Source: Cyclobacteriaceae bacterium
Lineage (GTDB): Bacteria > Bacteroidota > Bacteroidia > Cytophagales > Cyclobacteriaceae
Assembly: GCA_019694875.1 (NCBI GenBank)
Contig: JAIBBC010000002.1
Location: 558,001 to 622,000, forward strand
Direction: 5' to 3'
Length of the DNA stretch: 64,000 nucleotides
Of the stretch, positions 1 through 7,873 are shown piece by piece. The notes below the pieces were generated by a model. That model was given only the letters and a program-made list of their open reading frames with translations, searched no databases and was not told the origin of the DNA. Both the position numbers and the translations under genes were made by a program. Every line of letters starts with the position of its first letter. The stretch's first letter is position 1.

Positions 1-297
1 TTTTGACGAATAAACAAAGAACTGAAAGATCAGACGGGTTCCCCAGAAGATAAACAATCCCAGGCTGATTGTTTTTCCAAATGATGTTTGGGTGAGTTCA
101 TCCGCATACAGCGTGCATAATAATCCCATTAAAAGGATGATCAGGCCGATGAAGAATGTGTGAACATACATCATCTGGGTATTGATTAGGCTCACCGGTT
201 GAAACTCAATCTTCCAGTTGAAATACCGCGGGAAAGCAATGTGCACGGTTGCCAGCACAAACATGATATAGCCGATGATGTTAAGATGCACTTCCAT
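1..297 (-). CDS. Small integral membrane protein, C-terminus cut by window edge
   Basis: An ATG at 297 opens 99 codons with no stop before the window edge, so the C-terminus is missing. The visible part is hydrophobic, with three likely membrane helices near residues 4-22, 44-64 and 76-95, and short polar loops between them (KIEFQPVS, YADELTQTS). It overlaps the last 17 bases of the upstream methyltransferase-like gene, so it is probably the last or next gene of the same operon (DoxX-like, DUF2071, methyltransferase-like, this). I do not recognise the family. No catalytic motif is visible and no function is assigned. Confidence 0.75.
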   Translation of the reverse strand, partial: MEVHLNIIGYIMFVLATVHIAFPRYFNWKIEFQPVSLINTQMMYVHTFFIGLIILLMGLLCTLYADELTQTSFGKTISLGLFIFWGTRLIFQFFVYSSK

Positions 298-1033
298 TTT
301 TCTGCAGAATAAAGGCGCTAATAAAAGGAGTTATTTTGAGTTCGGATTCAATCGTGAGACCGGCTTGTCGGAATACAGATAACCAGGATTTTTTCGAAAA
401 GAAGTGAAAGAAGCCGAGATTGAATGCCATAAAATTATTCAGATCGCGTAGATGCTCGATAACGATAATCCTTCCCTCGCGATTCAGCGAACCCGAGAGC
501 TTAGTAAAAAAAGATGAGCGTTCTTTTGCATCACGAATCTCATGCGCGGCAAGTACTAGGAAAATAATGTCGGTTGAATTTTCAGCAAGCGGGATATAGT
601 CGGTTGAAATTTTGATTGTTTCAGGCGGAGGGGGGAAAGCTCTTCTTGCCCTTTCAATGGACACTTCGGTATGCTTTTTCGGATCGTAGAAATCGAAAAT
701 CTTTAATTGAACCCCGGGGTAGATTTTTTTTATGAGGTGACTGGTTTCGTCAAATCCCGCGTGGATGTTAACAATGTGCGAAGCAGTGGACCAGACGTTC
801 AACCATTTGAATGTATAGAGATTTGAAAAGTCGTAGATATAGGAGGATACAACCAGTGATACAACTGTGCCTGACAAGATCAATGCAGCGAAAATGTTAA
901 GCATAGCCGAAGGAATGCCGGACATGAATGTGGAAGAAACAAACAGGAGAGCCGAGAGTAAGCCTGCCATTACGTAAAAATGCCAGTTAAACCGAACGAT
1001 GTTCGTTACGCCTGTAAATCTTGTTCTGTCCAT
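281..1033 (-). CDS. Membrane-anchored SAM methyltransferase-like protein
   Basis: 250 residues. Two hydrophobic segments at about 20-38 and 43-66 should anchor it in the inner membrane. The rest has the order of a class I methyltransferase: a degenerate motif I (VNIHAGFDETS), an acidic end of beta2 (KIFDFYDP), a motif-IV-like strand (STDIIFLVLAAHEIRD) and a post-IV strand (REGRIIVIEHLRD). The glycine-rich loop is weak, so SAM binding is inferred from fold order rather than from a perfect motif. The ATG at 1033 overlaps the end of the DUF2071 gene by 28 bases, and the stop overlaps the next gene. The substrate is unknown. It could also be a catalytically dead relative. Confidence 0.65.
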   Translation of the reverse strand: MDRTRFTGVTNIVRFNWHFYVMAGLLSALLFVSSTFMSGIPSAMLNIFAALILSGTVVSLVVSSYIYDFSNLYTFKWLNVWSTASHIVNIHAGFDETSHLIKKIYPGVQLKIFDFYDPKKHTEVSIERARRAFPPPPETIKISTDYIPLAENSTDIIFLVLAAHEIRDAKERSSFFTKLSGSLNREGRIIVIEHLRDLNNFMAFNLGFFHFFSKKSWLSVFRQAGLTIESELKITPFISAFILQKNGSAS

Positions 1034-1755
1034 GTTTCGATGCGGCCCTTTTTCCAGTAGTAAGGAATATTCTCAACGACAAACGCATTGGCCAATATAG
1101 CCTGGGGAAATTTGTTTTGAATGAAATCAACTCTGCTTTCCAGCACAGCCACCGGTTTTGGTTCCCAGTCCTGTCTCACGCCTTCAATAATCAACACTTC
1201 GCGTGTTTTGGCATTGTAGGTAAATGTAAACGGAAGGGGACCGGCATAGCGTCTCGCTTCTTTCCAATCAAGAAAAGGAGATCCGACAGGAAGATGTATC
1301 TCGTGATCGTGTTTGGTGATTGCAATTTCTATTCCTGATCGATTTGAACTAAAACGCAATGAGCCGGAGCTATTAGTTTCTTTGATGTCGGTGGTCGTGT
1401 AATTATAGTGTGTAAAGATGTTTCCGAAAAAGGACATTCTTGATTTATTCGTTTCCGACTTGATGATGTATAATCCCCGTAGTCTTTTGCCGGCTTTAGT
1501 TCGGTATCTCACAAAGATTCTAAATCCCGCCAGGATAAAATCGTTTCCAAGAAATTCAGGAAAACCCTTTGGTCTGAGATTTCTGGTTGTTACAAGCGCC
1601 ACGGCAACAAATCCCCATTGACCGTTGAGGGTATCAAGTTCGAGACATGGCGGAATTAGTGACTTGAGTGTTTCTTTTGGCAGTGCAAATGTGAGTACAA
1701 GAGAATGTTCAAAGAAGGTTTCGACTGCAAAGGGGTGGTTCTTAAGCGATAACAT
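1006..1755 (-). CDS. DUF2071 / YqjF-like protein
   Basis: 249 residues. The sequence matches the DUF2071 pattern (YqjF of Bacillus is a member): an N-terminal stretch with FEHSLVLTFALPKETLKSLIP, a central FVAVALV strand, FRIFVRYRTKAGKRLRGLYII, and a C-terminal segment ending in a predicted beta-strand region. The family is soluble and has no settled reaction. Its ATG overlaps the TAA of the DoxX-like gene in a TAATG junction, so translation is probably coupled. Neighbouring DoxX-like and methyltransferase-like genes suggest a small stress or envelope operon, but this is inference only. Confidence 0.75.
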   Translation of the reverse strand: MLSLKNHPFAVETFFEHSLVLTFALPKETLKSLIPPCLELDTLNGQWGFVAVALVTTRNLRPKGFPEFLGNDFILAGFRIFVRYRTKAGKRLRGLYIIKSETNKSRMSFFGNIFTHYNYTTTDIKETNSSGSLRFSSNRSGIEIAITKHDHEIHLPVGSPFLDWKEARRYAGPLPFTFTYNAKTREVLIIEGVRQDWEPKPVAVLESRVDFIQNKFPQAILANAFVVENIPYYWKKGRIETWTEQDLQA

Positions 1756-2153
1756 TATGCATGCGTTTGCTTTGTTCCGGTGAGAACAAATTCATTAATC
1801 GCAACTACTCCTGTAGACGCAAATGCAATTAACAGGTTTACCCTTCCGAACAATAATAAATCGGGCGCAAGTATGAATTCTATAACATTCATCGTGAGCA
1901 CAATAATGATCTGCAGAATAGCGCACAGCCGTGATTTTATTCCGGAGAGGATCCAAACAAACATAAGAATCTCGAGAAATCCGATTGCCAGCGTGATCAG
2001 GTTTGAGAAATCATCGCCCAGTATTCGGGTAACAATCAATTGATGGCGCGGAACGAAGTTTAATACCTTACAGAAAAGGCCATTGATGAGCCAGACAAGG
2101 GAAATGAGCATTTTAAGGACAATCCGGATAAGTACGCGATTGTCCTGTTGCAT
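1755..2153 (-). CDS. DoxX-like four-helix membrane protein
   Basis: 132 residues with about four hydrophobic helices (near 9-27, 52-70, 76-95 and 104-122). The layout and the opening pattern (LISLVWLINGLFCKVL) fit the DoxX-like family, whose members are small inner-membrane proteins, some linked to redox or thiosulfate metabolism. It starts two bases after the yebC stop and overlaps the DUF2071 gene by one base, so it sits inside an operon. There are no catalytic residues to test. The family call is good, the function is unknown. Confidence 0.65.
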   Translation of the reverse strand: MQQDNRVLIRIVLKMLISLVWLINGLFCKVLNFVPRHQLIVTRILGDDFSNLITLAIGFLEILMFVWILSGIKSRLCAILQIIIVLTMNVIEFILAPDLLLFGRVNLLIAFASTGVVAINEFVLTGTKQTHA

Positions 2154-2155
2154 TG

Positions 2156-2863
2156 TTACGCCAAATTATGGAACACACTCTGCACGTCATCGTCTGCTTC
2201 GAGTGTTTCAATCAGCTTCAGCACTTCATCCTGCTGGTCTTCCGGTAGTTCTTTTGTTGTGGTAGGAATATACTGAAGCTCGGAGCTTTTGGCTTCGAGA
2301 CCTTTTGATTCGAGGAACTTAGCCATTTGTCCGAAGTCGACAAACTTCGTGTACACGATTGTTTCTTCTTCGTCACGCTGAATGTCTTCCGCGCCAGCGT
2401 CAATCAGGTCGAGTTCAAGTTCATCGAGGTTGAGTTTTGCCGGATCGAATTTGAAAACTCCACGGTGTTCAAACATAAACGAAACAGATCCCGAATTACC
2501 CATGCTGCCACCACCTTTTGAGAAATGCAGGCGGATGTTCGCCACGGTACGGGTTGGATTATCCGTAGCAGCCACTACCAATACAGGAACGCCGTGAGGT
2601 GCATACCCTTCGTACACAACTTCCTGGTAGTCCTTTTCTTCTTTTGAGGAGGCACGCTTGATCGCATTTTCAACGCGGTCTTTCGGCATGTTCACGCCTT
2701 TCGCGTTCTGGATCGCCATGCGAAGCTTCGGGTTGTTATCGGGATTCGGACCGCCCTGCTTTACCGCAATGGCAATATCTTTCCCGATGCGCGTGAAGGC
2801 TTTCGCCATCTTGTCGAACCGCGCGAACATCTTATGCTTCCGTTTCTCAAAAATGCGTCCCAT
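2156..2863 (-). CDS. yebC: YebC/PmpR family protein (TACO1-like)
   Basis: 235 residues, normal length for the family. The N-terminal basic helical domain (KMFARFDKMAKAFTRIGKDIAIAVKQGG), the conserved segment NPKLRMAIQNAKGVNMPKDRVENAIKRA and the central YEGYAPHGVPVLVVAATDN are all typical. YebC proteins bind nucleic acid or the ribosome. Recent work on relatives links them to translation through proline-rich stretches, while older annotation calls them transcriptional regulators. A TAttTTTG box on this strand at 2902-2895 lies about 30 bases upstream and is a plausible own promoter. The gene precedes the DoxX-like operon with only two bases between. Confidence 0.92.
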   Translation of the reverse strand: MGRIFEKRKHKMFARFDKMAKAFTRIGKDIAIAVKQGGPNPDNNPKLRMAIQNAKGVNMPKDRVENAIKRASSKEEKDYQEVVYEGYAPHGVPVLVVAATDNPTRTVANIRLHFSKGGGSMGNSGSVSFMFEHRGVFKFDPAKLNLDELELDLIDAGAEDIQRDEEETIVYTKFVDFGQMAKFLESKGLEAKSSELQYIPTTTKELPEDQQDEVLKLIETLEADDDVQSVFHNLA

Positions 2864-2894
2864 GAGTGCTTATTCAGATAGTAATTGTCGGATG

Positions 2895-2902
2895 CAAAAA
2901 TA
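2895..2902 (-). promoter_or_regulatory. Bacteroidota -7 box (TAttTTTG) for yebC
   Basis: The plus-strand CAAAAATA reads TATTTTTG on the minus strand, matching the Bacteroidota -7 consensus TAnnTTTG. It lies about 30 bases upstream of the yebC ATG. I see no clear TTG -33 element at the right distance, so confidence is moderate. Confidence 0.4.
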
Positions 2903-2928
2903 AGCGGATTAGGGAAATGCGGAACAGT

Positions 2929-3996
2929 TTACGCACGGCTTTTTAAGGCCTTTTCAAGGGTTTTTATCCGGTTGATCTTTTGCGTTTCGGTACGCTCGAA
3001 TTGACGGGTTGGAAGAATCTCTTTCGGCATCTCGTATGCTGAAAGCGCCTGCTTAAGTTTTGCCGCAAGGTCAGCGGCAGGTGTGCCCTCAACAACCAGC
3101 ACCAGCTTTTGTCCGAGACGTTCATCCGCCACGCCCGCTACAAAAAAAGGCAGGTTGAGCACACCCTGTATCTTCTGTTCGATAGCCTCCGGCATCAATT
3201 TTACACCACCGCTGTTGATGATGTTGTCATAGCGACCCAGGACCTGAAAATGCTTCGGGTCGACAAGTTTAACTACATCGTTGGTGTGCAACGGTTGGTT
3301 AACTCGCGGCATTTCGATTACCAGGCAATCACGTTCATCGGCAGAGATTTTCACATCCGGAAAAACTTCGAAGGCGTGTTGTGCATCCGGGCCGTTAAGT
3401 TTCTGCAGCGCGATGTGCGACACAGTTTCAGTCATGCCGTACGTTGCGTACACGTCACACGAAAGCGTTTTGATCTTATTCAGCAATGCAGCATTAACGG
3501 CCGCGCCACCGATAATGACGGACTGAAACCTGTTTAACTTTTCTAAGGAGGTTTGAGCTTTAAATATCTCATCCAACTGAAGCGGAACGAATGCTCCAAA
3601 GTGGGCCTGAATATTTAATTCTTTAAATGGGTCAGCAGCAGGTTCAACTGCAACAATTTTCATGTTTGCCTGCAGCGCGCGCACCAGCATCATTTTGCCG
3701 GCAATGTATTTTGTATCGAGACATACGAACGCGGTGTGCTTGTCCGTCAGTTTGAGTTTGTTGATTGTCCGGTTGGCGCTGTCGATCAGTTGTTGTCGCG
3801 TGAGTGTTATTTCTTTCGGAGTTCCGGTAGAGCCGCTGGTTTTTAGTGTGAACTGCTGGGTATCGGTAAGCCAGATTTTAATGAATGCAAGTGTTTCACG
3901 TTCAAAGTCGGAATTAATGTTTACGCCTTCCGATAAAATATCATCGATGCTAACGAAATGATGATTGACCCATATATTTTGGTGTGAATAGAACAT
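2929..3996 (-). CDS. menE: o-succinylbenzoate-CoA ligase (MenE), short Bacteroidota form
   Basis: 355 residues. An adenylate-forming enzyme that activates o-succinylbenzoate to its CoA ester in menaquinone synthesis. Visible motifs: the P-loop TSGSTGTPKEI near residue 55, YGMTETVSHIA (A5 motif) near 186, and GRYDNIINSGGVKLMPEAIE (A7/A8 hinge) near 253. The length is well below the roughly 450-500 residues of proteobacterial MenE, mainly through a shortened N-terminal domain, which is usual in this phylum. Its ATG overlaps the TAA of the upstream Zeta-type kinase gene (TAATG), so the two are probably translated together. Other men genes lie just upstream. Confidence 0.9.
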   Translation of the reverse strand: MFYSHQNIWVNHHFVSIDDILSEGVNINSDFERETLAFIKIWLTDTQQFTLKTSGSTGTPKEITLTRQQLIDSANRTINKLKLTDKHTAFVCLDTKYIAGKMMLVRALQANMKIVAVEPAADPFKELNIQAHFGAFVPLQLDEIFKAQTSLEKLNRFQSVIIGGAAVNAALLNKIKTLSCDVYATYGMTETVSHIALQKLNGPDAQHAFEVFPDVKISADERDCLVIEMPRVNQPLHTNDVVKLVDPKHFQVLGRYDNIINSGGVKLMPEAIEQKIQGVLNLPFFVAGVADERLGQKLVLVVEGTPAADLAAKLKQALSAYEMPKEILPTRQFERTETQKINRIKTLEKALKSRA

Positions 3997-4586
3997 TACT
4001 TGTTTAATCGTCTGGAAATAAACAATGCCTCAGAAACCCATGCGGGAGTGTTTTGTTCCTCAAATACAATTTTTCCGGCCTGAATTTCCGCCATGAAAAT
4101 TGCCGTATCTTCTGACGTGTCGATCAGGAGGACCCTTTTGAATTTATGTAAGTTACTTTTTAAGTAACTCAGGCCGGTCTTGTAGCGATGCTCAATAATT
4201 GGTTGCGGAATGTCGTGACCACCTTCTGAAACACGTTTCTTTACCCGGTTTATATTTACAGAAACATCACACGTATACAAAAAATAAATAACGACTTCAT
4301 AGCCCTTCTTCGCTACCGCCTGCACCCAGTCGTAATCGTTTTGCATCGACAGATTACTTTCTATCATAAAGTCGTGCATGGCGTTTAAGTACGTACCGAT
4401 TTGAAGTCTCGCCTCATTATCGGCACGCTGAAAATTCTCAGCAGAATATGATCCAAATGATCTGGCTATCAGATCAACGTTTACAAAAGGCAGTTGTTTC
4501 TCAATGAACCCTTCGTTTACTGCAGTTTCGTAAAATGTTGTCTTCCCGGCTCCATTAGGTCCGGCAAGAATGTGAAGTGTGGGCAT
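3996..4586 (-). CDS. Zeta-toxin-family P-loop kinase
   Basis: 196 residues. Walker A is GPNGAGKTT at residues 8-16. The VNVDLIA stretch near 36-42 matches the Zeta-type strand carrying the catalytic aspartate. The basic block NRVKKRVSEGGHDIPQPIIEHRYKTGL near 113-140 is typical of bacterial Zeta-type ATPases. Classical Zeta toxins phosphorylate UDP-N-acetylglucosamine and block wall synthesis. Whether this one does is unknown. A 56-residue protein ends 7 bases upstream, in the place of an antitoxin. The stop overlaps the menE ATG. The gene therefore sits inside the menaquinone cluster, which suggests either a captured toxin-antitoxin pair or a kinase that has taken a housekeeping role. Confidence 0.8.
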   Translation of the reverse strand: MPTLHILAGPNGAGKTTFYETAVNEGFIEKQLPFVNVDLIARSFGSYSAENFQRADNEARLQIGTYLNAMHDFMIESNLSMQNDYDWVQAVAKKGYEVVIYFLYTCDVSVNINRVKKRVSEGGHDIPQPIIEHRYKTGLSYLKSNLHKFKRVLLIDTSEDTAIFMAEIQAGKIVFEEQNTPAWVSEALFISRRLNK

Positions 4587-4593
4587 TTACCAC

Positions 4594-4764
4594 CTACTTA
4601 GATAACTTGCTAATTATTTGGGAGTGATCACTAGGATTTTCTTCAATAAGGCTCCCGTTTTTTATGTAGAAAATTGTGTTCCCCACTTTGGCGGCCTTTG
4701 AACGCACGTGCGCCCGGTAGGCCTGAGAAAGCTTCTTAAAATTTATGTTTACCGGTTCCCGCAT
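4594..4764 (-). CDS. 56-residue protein, putative antitoxin partner of the Zeta-type kinase
   Basis: An ATG at 4764 (revcomp of CAT at 4762-4764) opens 56 codons closed by TAG at 4594. The product begins MREPVNINFKKLSQAYRAHV and ends QIISKLSK. It is rich in Lys, Ser and Ala and has no membrane segment. It ends 7 bases before the Zeta-type gene on the same strand, the usual place for an antitoxin. It does not obviously resemble the Epsilon or PezA antitoxins. The assignment rests on position and size, so the function is inferred. It is small enough to be missed by gene callers. Confidence 0.55.
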   Translation of the reverse strand: MREPVNINFKKLSQAYRAHVRSKAAKVGNTIFYIKNGSLIEENPSDHSQIISKLSK

Positions 4765-4831
4765 ATGCAAGTATAACGAAATTTACCCTGAACTTGTTCG
4801 ATTGTTAGTCAAATTCAGCCATGCTTGTAGT

Positions 4832-5320
4832 TCATGGTTTTTTCTTTTTCCGCTTGATCGCCAATTCGGGATAGCCGTACGTGGAATCAACTTCGCGTGT
4901 AAACTCGAGATCGGAAAGATTGGCTACAACAAGTTCGATGGTTGTGTAAACCAAATTCTCATCCAACAGATGTCCGCCAATGGTTTTACCGAGGCTGTCG
5001 GCAACAGAGAGGTGCAAATGCAATCCTGAATCTGAAAATGTTCCGCTCAGCGACAAAACTTCAAAATGGCCGGTTGCTTTGCTGTTATTCGGCTGATTGG
5101 CAAACCGAAGGTTGTATTGCTCCAGGCTGCCCACGCAGGTTACAATCACACCTGCTTTGATGGCATTGGCCTTTGCAAAATCACCAATGGATTGTTTCAG
5201 ATCGGCATGAGGCGTCAGCCGCAAAACGTACATGTCTTGTTGTTGAGATGTTGCCTGTGCCGATCCGATCATACAAACAAGATTAGCGAAAATAAATAGG
5301 AAGACCCTGCGCGCAGTCAT
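4832..5320 (-). CDS. Secreted PPC/DUF296-domain protein
   Basis: 162 residues. Residues 1-23 look like a Sec signal peptide (MTARRVFLFIFANLVCMIGSAQA). The mature part is one PPC (DUF296) domain: YVLRLTPHADLKQSIGDFAKANAIKAGVIVTCVGSLEQYNLRF, then GHFEVLSLSGTFS, LHLHLSVAD and TIGGHLLDENLVYTTIELVV, ending in a basic tail (KRKKKKP). PPC domains are trimeric. In plants they accompany AT-hooks, in bacteria they stand alone and are usually cytoplasmic with no known reaction. Export of this one is unusual. It lies 11 bases after menB on the same strand and so belongs to the men operon. Confidence 0.8.
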   Translation of the reverse strand: MTARRVFLFIFANLVCMIGSAQATSQQQDMYVLRLTPHADLKQSIGDFAKANAIKAGVIVTCVGSLEQYNLRFANQPNNSKATGHFEVLSLSGTFSDSGLHLHLSVADSLGKTIGGHLLDENLVYTTIELVVANLSDLEFTREVDSTYGYPELAIKRKKKKP

Positions 5321-5331
5321 GCAAGATTCCG

Positions 5332-6156
5332 TTACGGGAACTTCGGATATTTCGACCAGTCTGGATCGCGCTTTTCAAGGAATGCATTCTTGCCTTCCTT
5401 GGCTTCATCACTCAAATAGTAGAGCAATGTTGCATTTCCGGCAAGTTCCTGGATTCCGGCCTGACCGTCAAGTTCGGCATTGAATGAAGCTTTCAGCATG
5501 CGCAACGCCAGCGGACTCTTCGCAATAATCTTTTTACACCATTCAACGGTTGTTTCTTCAAGCTTATCAAGCGGAACAACTTTGTTTACCAGGCCCATTT
5601 CCAATGCTTCTTTTGCATCGTACTGATCGCACAGGTACCAGATTTCGCGAGCTTTCTTTTGTCCAACAATGCGTGCAAGGTATGATGCACCGAAACCACC
5701 GTCAAAGCTTCCTACTTTCGGACCGGTTTGTCCGAAGCGCGCATTTTCCGCAGCGATGGTAAGATCGCATACTACATGCAATACATGGCCGCCACCGATA
5801 GCCCATCCGGCCACAGCTGCAATAACCGGTTTAGGAATTGAACGAATAAGTTTTTGTAAATCGAGTACGTTCAGGCGTGGTATGGTGTCTTTTCCGACAT
5901 ACCCGCCATGACCGCGAACGCTCTGGTCGCCACCACTGCAAAATGCCTTTCCGCCTTCACCGGTAAAAATGATTACACGAATGTCGGCATCCTCGCGACA
6001 ATAGTACATCGCATCGATCATCTCATGTACGGTTAGCGGAGTGAACGCATTGTGAACCTGCGGCCGGTTGATGCTGATGCGGGCAATGCCTTCGTATTTA
6101 TGAAATAAAATCTCTTTGTATTCCTTAATCTGTTGCCAGGGATATTTATAACTCAT
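5332..6156 (-). CDS. menB: 1,4-dihydroxy-2-naphthoyl-CoA synthase (MenB)
   Basis: 274 residues. A crotonase-fold enzyme that closes the naphthoquinone ring of o-succinylbenzoyl-CoA. Crotonase motifs are in order: the oxyanion loop [15 protein letters not shown] near 72-86, [21 protein letters not shown] near 115-135, the MenB-specific [26 protein letters not shown] near 147-172, and the C-terminal [15 protein letters not shown] typical of MenB. The gene overlaps the menD stop by 11 bases. It shares an operon with menF and menD upstream and the secreted PPC protein downstream. Confidence 0.96.
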   Translation of the reverse strand: MSYKYPWQQIKEYKEILFHKYEGIARISINRPQVHNAFTPLTVHEMIDAMYYCREDADIRVIIFTGEGGKAFCSGGDQSVRGHGGYVGKDTIPRLNVLDLQKLIRSIPKPVIAAVAGWAIGGGHVLHVVCDLTIAAENARFGQTGPKVGSFDGGFGASYLARIVGQKKAREIWYLCDQYDAKEALEMGLVNKVVPLDKLEETTVEWCKKIIAKSPLALRMLKASFNAELDGQAGIQELAGNATLLYYLSDEAKEGKNAFLEKRDPDWSKYPKFP

Positions 6157-7873
6157 AGCTCTTCTTTATTTTCTGTTTAAGATTGTCAAAAATAGTTTTG
6201 TTCAGGTCGATCGCTGTTTCAAGTTCCAGAATTTTGGTTGTTCCGTCAAAATCAAAGAAGTCTTTCAGTGTATTCCTGATTTTGCGTTTGTTGTCGAGCT
6301 TCAGGTGATCGAACTCAAATTCTTCGCAAAGTTTTTTGGCATTCAGCTTTTGCTGCGTTACAAAGTATTCGTCTGTTTCCGGTAACGAACCGGGGCCGTC
6401 AATCATTTTGAATATGATTCCACCATGATTGTTCAGCAGAATGATTCTCAGGTTAGGCAGTTTGTAATTATGCCAGAAGGCATTGCGGTCGTAAAAGAAG
6501 GCCAGGTCGCCCGTAATTAGAAAATTCGGCAGCTCATTGATCAAACTGTGACCAACTGCTGTGCTGGTGCAGCCATCAATACCACTTGTACCTCTATTTG
6601 CGAATACGTTGATGTTCTTCTTCGGATCGTTCAACCCGACAAGGTTTGCATACCGCACGCTCATGCTGTTTGCCAGGTGCAGGTTGCAAAGCGGGGGAAG
6701 CTGTCGCAATACCTCGTGAATCAACTCAAGCTCACCAAAAGCTTCTTTCGAAAAGAAATCTTTCAGCGTACGCTCGGCACGGTGTTCTTCCGCTTCCCAG
6801 AGCTTTTGAAAATTACTTTGCTTTTGCTTTTCGAAAACCTTCGACTTTTCAGTTGTCTGCAAGGCATCAAAGAATGCGGCTGGGTTGGCGTGGACAACTT
6901 TGGTAATGCTTTGAAAGGGATCGGCAACCACTCCGGCCGGCTGAATGTGCCAGTGGGCTTTCGGGGAATATTTTCTGAGAAACAGCTTCAGACTTTTCGA
7001 AATCACCGACTTACCAAACGTAATCAGCAAATCGGGGCGAAGACTTTTCCTGACATCATCGGGTGCCTGCGGTAAAAAAACATCCGCATGACGAACAACG
7101 CCTTCCAGTGAATTGAGGTTTGAAATGATATCGCCTACAACGGCAGCGGGCTGCGTTTGCATAAAATTCCCCAGCGATGCGATGAGGTTGTTATCGTACT
7201 CATGCTGCCCGGCAACAACCAGTATTTTGCTGTACTTGCTCCACTCGCGTTTGAGCTGATCGGCCTGATCGCCTGCAATTGAGTAAGTATTCTGAATGCC
7301 CTCAACAATCCGCGCGTCTTTAGAATACGTGACTTTTTCTTTTGCATCCGGATAAAAGGGTTCGCGGAAAGGTGCATTGATGTGTACAGGGCCTTTCGGT
7401 TCCTGCATGGCGAGGTTAATCGCTTCGTTTACGATCCGGTTCACCGCCCACTGATCATCGGCATGATCGTATGTCTGCGGAAGCTGGTATGATTGCTTTA
7501 CATGCTTGCCAAAAATATCCTGCTGATGAATCGTTTGTCCATCGTGTTGCGCAATCCACTCGGCCGGCCGGTCGGCTGTAAAAATCAATAACGGTGTCTG
7601 TGAAAAGAAGGCTTCCGCAACCGCGGGAGCAAAATTGTATGCAGCTGTTCCGGATGTGCAAACCATCGCTGCAGGATTTCCGCTTTGCTGGGCAATGCCC
7701 AACGCCACAAAGCCTGCACTGCGTTCATCGCTGAACGTGCGGGTTTTAATTTTATCGTGCCGGGAGAAGGCGAGGGTTAACGGTGCACATCGCGACCCCG
7801 GACATAAAACAACCTGATTTACTTTTTTGCGTGCGCAGATTTCAGCGATATCGTAAATGGGTTGCAGGATCAC
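6146..7873 (-). CDS. menD: 2-succinyl-5-enolpyruvyl-6-hydroxy-3-cyclohexene-1-carboxylate synthase (MenD)
   Basis: 575 residues from a GTG start at 7873. This ThDP enzyme adds a succinyl semialdehyde unit to isochorismate. Visible: [17 protein letters not shown] near residue 25, the active-site Glu region [31 protein letters not shown], and the C-terminal ThDP site [17 protein letters not shown] with LNNHGGIIF. An upstream ATG at 7924 is in frame, but the 17 added residues do not look conserved. The GTG lies in a GTGA overlap with the menF stop, the usual sign of coupling, so I prefer it. Confidence 0.92.
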   Translation of the reverse strand: MILQPIYDIAEICARKKVNQVVLCPGSRCAPLTLAFSRHDKIKTRTFSDERSAGFVALGIAQQSGNPAAMVCTSGTAAYNFAPAVAEAFFSQTPLLIFTADRPAEWIAQHDGQTIHQQDIFGKHVKQSYQLPQTYDHADDQWAVNRIVNEAINLAMQEPKGPVHINAPFREPFYPDAKEKVTYSKDARIVEGIQNTYSIAGDQADQLKREWSKYSKILVVAGQHEYDNNLIASLGNFMQTQPAAVVGDIISNLNSLEGVVRHADVFLPQAPDDVRKSLRPDLLITFGKSVISKSLKLFLRKYSPKAHWHIQPAGVVADPFQSITKVVHANPAAFFDALQTTEKSKVFEKQKQSNFQKLWEAEEHRAERTLKDFFSKEAFGELELIHEVLRQLPPLCNLHLANSMSVRYANLVGLNDPKKNINVFANRGTSGIDGCTSTAVGHSLINELPNFLITGDLAFFYDRNAFWHNYKLPNLRIILLNNHGGIIFKMIDGPGSLPETDEYFVTQQKLNAKKLCEEFEFDHLKLDNKRKIRNTLKDFFDFDGTTKILELETAIDLNKTIFDNLKQKIKKSYEL

